DNA from: an uncultured Blautia sp.
GTDB taxonomy: Bacteria; Bacillota; Clostridia; Lachnospirales; Lachnospiraceae
Assembly: GCA_934371915.1 (NCBI GenBank)
Contig: CAKROE010000009.1
Span: 1-47,143 of the forward strand
Length of the DNA: 47,143 bases
Reading direction: 5' to 3'
How positions within the stretch are numbered: the first letter of the stretch is position 1; each line of letters begins with the position of its first letter. The position numbers and the translations under genes are program-made. Below are positions 43,101-47,143 of this stretch, one piece after another. The notes beneath the pieces are model-generated. The model did no database searches. It was not told the DNA's origin and worked only from the letters and a program-made list of their open reading frames with translations.

Positions 43101-44410
43101 TCTTTATTTGCCGGTACAGGGAAAGATACTGTCCACTGAATCTGGCGCTTTCCTGCAGCATCTGTGACAACGGTTCCCTGTTTATTTATATTAAGGACAC
43201 CATCCAGTGGAATAAGTCTGACGGAGCTTGATGCTTTTCCACCGATATCATAAATTACATCATTATTGAAGTTCGCACCTGTAATTTCGCGGTTATCTCC
43301 CTGAACAGTATAAGTGATTACATATTTGTAGTTTCCCTGATGTTCAGCCGGAATCGTGTAAGCCCATGTATAATCTTTGCTGTCTTCCGCTGTAATTGCC
43401 GACCACGGAACCGGTGTAGACCCAAGCAGAGTATTGGTGCTGTCATATATCTGAACAGTGATTCCCCCGCCGGAATATTTACCAAATCTTCGAGAACCGG
43501 AAACGACCGTATCTGTGATTGTCCTTCCGGAAATATCATACTTAAAGTCCTCGTTCAAAGTAATTGTGTATGTAATCTCATGATTTGAATTATTAAGTAA
43601 TGCCCTTTTACTGATTGAAGGATTATAAACTTCCGGTTTATTTACCGATACAGTATTATTGCCGCTCCAGTTTCCGGTAACCGTATTCGTTGTCGCATTC
43701 ACAGCATCATCTTTTGTCGTCGGATGCATCTGGTCTGCATTTACCACCTGAACTGTGTATTTGATATAAATGTTTTCTCCATGGTCCATGGATGGAATAG
43801 TAACAGTCAGTTCTCTTCCGTTAATCGTCTTTGTAACATTGGAAAAATCTCTGTTTTTATTCGATGTAATTACTACATCATCGAGACTGTACATTTCGAG
43901 CCAGTTTCCGCTCAGATTATCCGTAAGAACTACATTATTATTGACACCGGCAGATGAAACGGTGATCGTATAAGAAATCGTTCGTCTGGAGGCATCGTAA
44001 CTTGCATCTTTTTTCAGTGAAAGTGTACGGTTTATATCCACATATATCTTAATGGTCTTTGCATTTCCAAAAACAATTTCCTCTGCATCTGCATTAAAGC
44101 GTACATTAAACTCCAGTCCAAAATGTGCAGTAGCTGACTTTTTGAATTCCTCATAATTAGGATCATTTTTATTAAGTCTGACAACGATCCGATTGGATCC
44201 TTCCTGATAACTGAATGTATTTCCCGAAAGTGTTCCAATATTAAAAGCAGTCTCTGTAATACTTCCCGGAATAGTCAAGCCGTCCGGCAACGTATAATAA
44301 AGTTTTCCCTCTCCATCTCCGTCATTATGAAACTGCAGATCTTCTGTCTCTGCAAATTGAACTTTAAATGTGTAGTCTGTTTCAGGTCGCACCTGATAAA
44401 CACCGTTCAC
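40178..44410 (-). CDS. Sortase-anchored SpaA/Cna-B adhesin, main part (frameshifted from its signal peptide)
   Basis: 1410 residues from a GTG codon. Residues 1 to about 840 are repeated beta domains like those of isopeptide-forming fimbrial proteins. SpaA/Cna-B units follow near 847-965 (YKITIYKVEKDN, LVEIEAPAGYEL) and 973-1095 (HEIEISKVDAADG, KEVSAPFGYL), with two further units near 1100 and 1220. The tail has a Thr/Pro linker, a KTGDN sortase signal near 1378, a membrane helix and RRKK. It has no signal peptide; that is in the next upstream frame (44407-44907), and this frame is open back to 44482. The two are almost certainly one gene broken by a one-base loss near 44450. If not rejoined, this part would stay inside the cell. 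Confidence 0.85.
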   Translation of the reverse strand: MNGVYQVRPETDYTFKVQFAETEDLQFHNDGDGEGKLYYTLPDGLTIPGSITETAFNIGTLSGNTFSYQEGSNRIVVRLNKNDPNYEEFKKSATAHFGLEFNVRFNADAEEIVFGNAKTIKIYVDINRTLSLKKDASYDASRRTISYTITVSSAGVNNNVVLTDNLSGNWLEMYSLDDVVITSNKNRDFSNVTKTINGRELTVTIPSMDHGENIYIKYTVQVVNADQMHPTTKDDAVNATTNTVTGNWSGNNTVSVNKPEVYNPSISKRALLNNSNHEITYTITLNEDFKYDISGRTITDTVVSGSRRFGKYSGGGITVQIYDSTNTLLGSTPVPWSAITAEDSKDYTWAYTIPAEHQGNYKYVITYTVQGDNREITGANFNNDVIYDIGGKASSSVRLIPLDGVLNINKQGTVVTDAAGKRQIQWTVSFPVPANKEYTNCTLKDTLPYQQIDNELYSDSYIEGSEQISGLLDGENYEIDSSTTSDGKNKLTVKFYYMENGQKKMDLKKSDQARTIRFTYLTEPNQKWLANSNVLTNKSHTNSATISARGQNLTANATVELYENNPDITKSAEVIENDENGNAKVIQYNVTVLGIEGDSIEITDEFNKEHLIYDAAQGLQVSYSDDGKTFTQDQSAKAGATSSDTGMVFTIQNVHPEDGLNHAVYRLTYCLKVNGAAGVDSIETSEEGGKVTNTAFFRGKSTSVKTTVINSEGIINKELLNEDSLSAEGYVAEYQLVINPGMKTYGTSEMLTVKDIMTNMNAVNPDEVEIHTESAAGTDVDIDKVKAVFSEDGINFTVPNATKAVITYKAKWTGRGEIEHINEATVYGYSQSVARSVNISSQGSGGFDNYKITIYKVEKDNNTKTLAGATFKLQRFVDGKPQDVLDKNNNIVTITTDTAGKAILEGHDHKKGWVLRKEYKYQLVEIEAPAGYELNPAPTIFAFSDAFAGDNVICCENGGQIIITNELAEHEIEISKVDAADGVTELAGAKLQITDEAGNIVKDKAGNELSWTTGESAEDQKKDGSAKPHKVKLVAGTYILKEVSAPFGYLMADPITFTVGLDGTLSSKAEGAVSNGENKAVVIMKDVAKEKSVSSSISVTKRLKTVAGEDILAADQTFYVALYADQECTQRVSDVKALTFKMDSVSTVTFTDLAVDTTYYIGECTADGVNYLRGQTADGTTYTAMFSNGNSVETGSNGGNKAVEFENRFVKFPDGFYKEAHLNLTKQLKNSDGKDKNSDETFYAGIFADKDYTKLSDQVSQNIVPLNLNGNSSAGAQIKVAIADGGSTTLYVTEVDADGKPVENADNFEYDLSVDTESITFTESNKAASVTLVNQERAEDEDEETEEEEIKEKTTKNTPTPTSSVTPTKSTQTTNAVKTGDNTPIGIFVVLLIAAIAVIGGGIYLKRRKK

Positions 44411-44907
44411 CTGCGTAATACCTGCTCCGCTGACAGAAGCTTCCGTAGCAGCGCATTCAGATTCGTCGTATATCTTGTATTGTCATCCTGAACAGCTATT
44501 TCTTCTTTGGATTCAGTCTTTGTTTCCTGCGAAGAAACGTCAGACGGTGCTTCCGCAACAGTGTCTGCCGATATAGCGGTCGACTCTGGAATCGTTGCTT
44601 CTTCCTCGCATGAGGATTCCTGATCCTTCTCCGGCTCCGGTGTTTCTGTCGTTTCAGGACTTTCTTCCGGTACTGATGGCTGCACCTCTTCCGGTTCTTG
44701 CTTATCATTATTGTCTGGATCTGGAACAGATGGCTCCTGTTCGCTTTCCTCAGGCGTCTCAGCTACTGCTGTCGCCTCCTGATTCTGCGCATTCCGGGTG
44801 TCCAGTGACAGTTCTTCTGCCAGAGTTATGACACTGCTCTGTGAAATAATCATCAGAGTAACGAGAAGAAATGCTAAAATACGTTTGCATTTTTCAAATC
44901 TTTTCAT
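44407..44907 (-). CDS. Adhesin N-terminal segment: signal peptide and acidic linker
   Basis: 166 residues. MKRFEKCKRILAFLLVTLMI is a clear export signal (cleavage near residue 31), followed by an acidic Pro/Glu/Thr-rich linker (PEESEQEPSVPDPDN, PEESPETTETPEPEKD). The last 20 residues are basic and out of character (LRKLLSAEQVLRR), as expected after a shift of frame. The end overlaps the main adhesin frame by four bases. Together they would encode about 1575 residues. A ribosome site (AGGTGAAGG) adjoins the ATG, and a TATAAT box lies about 80 bp upstream. Confidence 0.8.
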   Translation of the reverse strand: MKRFEKCKRILAFLLVTLMIISQSSVITLAEELSLDTRNAQNQEATAVAETPEESEQEPSVPDPDNNDKQEPEEVQPSVPEESPETTETPEPEKDQESSCEEEATIPESTAISADTVAEAPSDVSSQETKTESKEEIAVQDDNTRYTTNLNALLRKLLSAEQVLRR

Positions 44908-45047
44908 CCTTCACCTAATCCTTTCTATCGCTATAATTTAAATGAGAATAAGAAATTTATCTTATCTCTATGCTGTTACTGTTCATTATAATAGAAAAGT
45001 TAAATGATGAAAATAGATTTTTCTACTCGTTTTTTGTCATATTGTGT

Positions 45048-45440
45048 TCATTTTTGCAATTCTGCTATTTTTCTTTTTAATTCTTCTATCGTGTTTTTAT
45101 CGGACTCTGCCTGTGTTTTCAGGTCATCTATCATTCCTTTATCAGCTTCGGTCTGTATTTTTAATGTTTTAATGACATCCTTCTGTTCGTTTATCGTATC
45201 CTGCATCTCATCGACCATGTACCTCACTGTATTCCGGTCGAGTATTTTTAATTCTTCTGAAAATATTCCCATCGCATCCTCCACATTCCGGCACATACTG
45301 TACACATGTTCATACATGGCTTTGAACTCCGGGTAGCTCGTGATCAGCTCAATAATCCGCTCTGGTTCGTCCATACTCAGGAACACAAGCCATGCGTCCA
45401 ATTTGTTCTTGATACCTTTATTGCGGACATTTTTACGGAA
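45048..45440 (-). pseudogene. C-terminal remnant of an Rpn-family gene
   Basis: The frame encodes FRKNVRNKGIKNKLDAWLVF followed by LSMDEPERIIELITSYPEFK, CRNVEDAMGIFSEELK and LDRNTVRYMVDEMQDTINEQ, the typical C-terminal half of Rpn/PD-(D/E)XK transposase-like proteins, ending in a coiled coil. The nuclease domain is absent: upstream lie the terminator and end of the second adhesin gene. A start could be forced at TTG 45401, but it has no good ribosome site. The subfamily differs from the intact protein at 4771-5838. Confidence 0.7.
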
Positions 45441-45455
45441 GATGTCAAGAGGGAT

Positions 45456-45490
45456 AAAAATCCGCCAGAATGGTTTCCCATCCTGACGGA
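45456..45490 (-). terminator. Terminator of the second adhesin gene
   Basis: TCCGCCAGAATGG / CCATCCTGACGGA arms pair with two G-T positions around a TTTC loop; on the minus strand TTTTTATCC follows. Closely resembles the terminator at 40121-40168. Confidence 0.75.
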
Positions 45491-45515
45491 CTTTGTAGTT
45501 ACTTATTGTTTCTTA

Positions 45516-47143
45516 TTATTTCTTGCGACGTTTGAGGTAAATTCCTCCACCAATCACTACGATTGCAGCAATAAGAAGAATTACGAAAATTCCAATCGGT
45601 GTGTTATCACCTGTTTTTACTGCTTTTGTGGATGTTGCGTTAGATGAGGTTGTGGTTGTTTTATCTTTGTCCTTGTCTTTATCCTTATCTTTGTCTTCAT
45701 CCTGTTCCTGATTGGTGATGGTTACTTCTGCAGAAGTATTATTCTCATCGAATGTAACTTCTCCGTTCTCCACTGATACATCATATTTGAAAGTTTCTTC
45801 ATTGATCGGTTTTCCATCCTTATCAACCTCTGTCACATAGAAAGTCTTGGATGTTCCCTGTGCAATGGATACTTTAATCTGTGCTGTCACACTGGAGCTG
45901 CCATTCAGATTCAGTGGAATAATATTCTGAGCCACATTCTCTGAAAGTTTTGTACATTCTTCATCATCAAAAATACCTGCATAGAATGTCTCGTCGCTGT
46001 TCTTTGCCTTACCGGTTTTGTCTTTAAACAGTTTGGTAATACTCAGAACACCTTCTTTGTAGAATCCATCCGGGAATTTCATAAAGCGGTTATCAAAGTA
46101 AACTGCTTTACTTCCGTTTGGAGTTTCTACTGTAACACTGTTTCCATCTGTAAACTGTGCTGCATATTTTGTTCCTGCAACAACGCCGCTCAGATAGCGC
46201 ACGCCGTCTTTTGTACATTCACCTACATAATAAGTCTTGTTCGGCTCCACACCTTCAAATGTAACTGTTTCGGAAGTGGAGTTTTTGAATGTAAGTGCTT
46301 TGATTTCAGATGCAAGTTTCGTGCAGTTCTCATCTTCATAAAGTGCTACGTAGAATGTCTGATCAACTGCATAAATGTTCTCGCCTGCAACTGTCTTCAG
46401 GTTCTTAGTTACTGAAATGGATGCGGATGTATCTTTCTTCTCATCCTTCATGGTAACTTTGTTGCCTGTAACTGCATCTTTTGTTTCGCTTGTTACTTTT
46501 CCTTCTTTGTCAATCGTGAACTTGATGCTCTCAGCGATCTTGTATCCGTCCGGTGCTGCTGTCTCAGAAAGAGTGTATGTTCCGGCTGTAAGTTTTACTT
46601 TGTGCGGTTTTGCACTTCCGTCTTCATTCTGGTCTTCTTTCGTCTCTCCACTGATCCACTTAATTGGCTCAAATGTGTCATCATTGTCTTTGGTAATCTG
46701 GAGGGATGCTCCTTTAAGTTCAGTGTTGTTGGTAAGGTCGACCTTGCTGATTTCGATGTCGCGTTCGGTCAACTGGTCTGTGACTGTCAGCTTGCTTCCC
46801 TCGGCCTTGGCTGCTGCATTCTCTACTGTCACTTTTCCTGCATTGTCTACTTTAAATGTAAAGTCTCCAACTGCATCGTAGCCTGCCGGTGCTGTCTCTT
46901 CGTGGAATACATATTCTCCGGCTTCAAGTTTGAATGTCGCATCTTTTCCGGCCTCGGTTGTCCACTCTCCGACTACCTTATCTCCCTGCTTGATCTGGAG
47001 CACTGCTCCAGCAATCTGGGTTCCTCCGATATCTACCTTGCTGATCGTGGTCTCATGTTTCGTTCTCTGGTCTGTGACTGTCAGCTTGCTTCCCTCGGCC
47101 TTGGCTGCTGCATTCTCTACTGTCACTTTTCCTGCATTGTCTA
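45516..47143 (-). CDS. Second sortase-anchored SpaA/Cna-B adhesin, 5' part outside window
   Basis: At least 541 residues; the frame is open to the window edge, so the N-terminus is missing and any GTG near 47126 is internal. Successive SpaA units are seen (TTISKVDIGGTQIAGAVLQI, IEISKVDLTNNTELKGASLQ), each with a closing E-x-A-P-x-G-Y motif (EETAPAGYDAV, SETAAPDGYKI). Two further Cna-B-like units (SISVTKNLKTVAGEN, LSITKLFKDKTGKAK) match the same part of the first adhesin. It ends in a (KD)n run, a KTGDN sortase signal, a membrane helix and KRRKK. No sortase gene is in the window. Probably a pilus-like or adhesive wall protein. Confidence 0.88.
   Translation of the reverse strand, partial: DNAGKVTVENAAAKAEGSKLTVTDQRTKHETTISKVDIGGTQIAGAVLQIKQGDKVVGEWTTEAGKDATFKLEAGEYVFHEETAPAGYDAVGDFTFKVDNAGKVTVENAAAKAEGSKLTVTDQLTERDIEISKVDLTNNTELKGASLQITKDNDDTFEPIKWISGETKEDQNEDGSAKPHKVKLTAGTYTLSETAAPDGYKIAESIKFTIDKEGKVTSETKDAVTGNKVTMKDEKKDTSASISVTKNLKTVAGENIYAVDQTFYVALYEDENCTKLASEIKALTFKNSTSETVTFEGVEPNKTYYVGECTKDGVRYLSGVVAGTKYAAQFTDGNSVTVETPNGSKAVYFDNRFMKFPDGFYKEGVLSITKLFKDKTGKAKNSDETFYAGIFDDEECTKLSENVAQNIIPLNLNGSSSVTAQIKVSIAQGTSKTFYVTEVDKDGKPINEETFKYDVSVENGEVTFDENNTSAEVTITNQEQDEDKDKDKDKDKDKTTTTSSNATSTKAVKTGDNTPIGIFVILLIAAIVVIGGGIYLKRRKK
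46773..47143 (-). repeat. 98-residue tandem domain repeat, near-identical DNA
   Basis: The block beginning CTGGTCTGTGACTGTCAGC recurs 294 bp apart (46773 and 47067). The second copy is identical to the first through the 77 bases to the window edge. The array probably continues outside. Confidence 0.8.

Noticed and set aside
45048..45401. Intact 117-aa gene
   Set aside because: It matches only the C-terminal half of a larger family, begins at a TTG without a good ribosome site, and conserved sequence continues upstream of that codon.
45456..45490. Hairpin as coding sequence of the Rpn remnant
   Set aside because: The frame is open through it back to the adhesin stop, but the string there does not resemble Rpn proteins, and the hairpin matches the other adhesin's terminator.
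1..47143. tRNA, rRNA or riboswitch genes
   Set aside because: No conserved tRNA arms, rRNA segments or known riboswitch cores were recognised by eye in the gaps; a covariance-model scan would settle this.

Overview
The window looks like chromosome from a gut-type, low-to-mid GC Firmicute of the Lachnospiraceae kind (Blautia/Dorea/Mediterraneibacter-like; genus not resolved). The basis is strong AGGAGG ribosome sites, GntP permeases beside hexuronate genes, a CD1871A-type CXXC mini-protein in a redox operon, sortase-anchored SpaA/Cna-B surface proteins, Rpn-type nucleases and DUF4143 ATPases. No rRNA, tRNA, CRISPR array or complete insertion sequence was seen.

Positions 1-17.7 kb form a sugar-acid catabolic island. 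A plus-strand operon (uxaA, cut by the window edge, then uxaB, eda, kdgK) takes tagaturonate/altronate to pyruvate and glyceraldehyde-3-phosphate. Facing it, after an Rpn-like gene, is a minus-strand operon: gntP, an HPr-like gene, an IlvD/Edd dehydratase, a second kdgK and a second eda. This reads as import of a hexonate, dehydration to 2-keto-3-deoxygluconate, phosphorylation and cleavage. A divergent FadR-type GntR regulator probably controls it through three repeated sites. Then come a DegV protein and a second GntP permease joined to a UxuB-like oxidoreductase, with a divergent ROK regulator and nested dyads over the uxuB promoter.

Positions 17.8-28.5 kb are mixed: a DUF4143 ATPase with 33-bp-phased upstream repeats, a MarR-MATE efflux pair, a 53-bp tandem repeat array, a CmpB-like membrane protein, a membrane redox operon (TlpA-like thioredoxin, 50-aa CXXC protein, polyferredoxin) divergent from a two-component system, and deoB. 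Positions 28.6-33.2 kb hold a potassium module in which KtrB/KtrA are followed by a short KdpD-like kinase and KdpE, with no Kdp ATPase nearby.

Positions 33.4-40.1 kb carry an unknown secreted protein, a large regulator with two N-terminal helix-turn-helix units, a secreted FnIII protein, rhaD, a 50-aa protein with its own promoter and terminator, a ProXp-ala-type deacylase and a YitT-family membrane protein. Positions 40.2-47.1 kb contain two related sortase-anchored adhesins on the minus strand. The first is split by a frameshift just after its signal-peptide segment; the second runs off the window. A remnant of an Rpn-family gene lies between them.

Promoters, operators and terminators were found by eye from spacing and base pairing; they are predictions.
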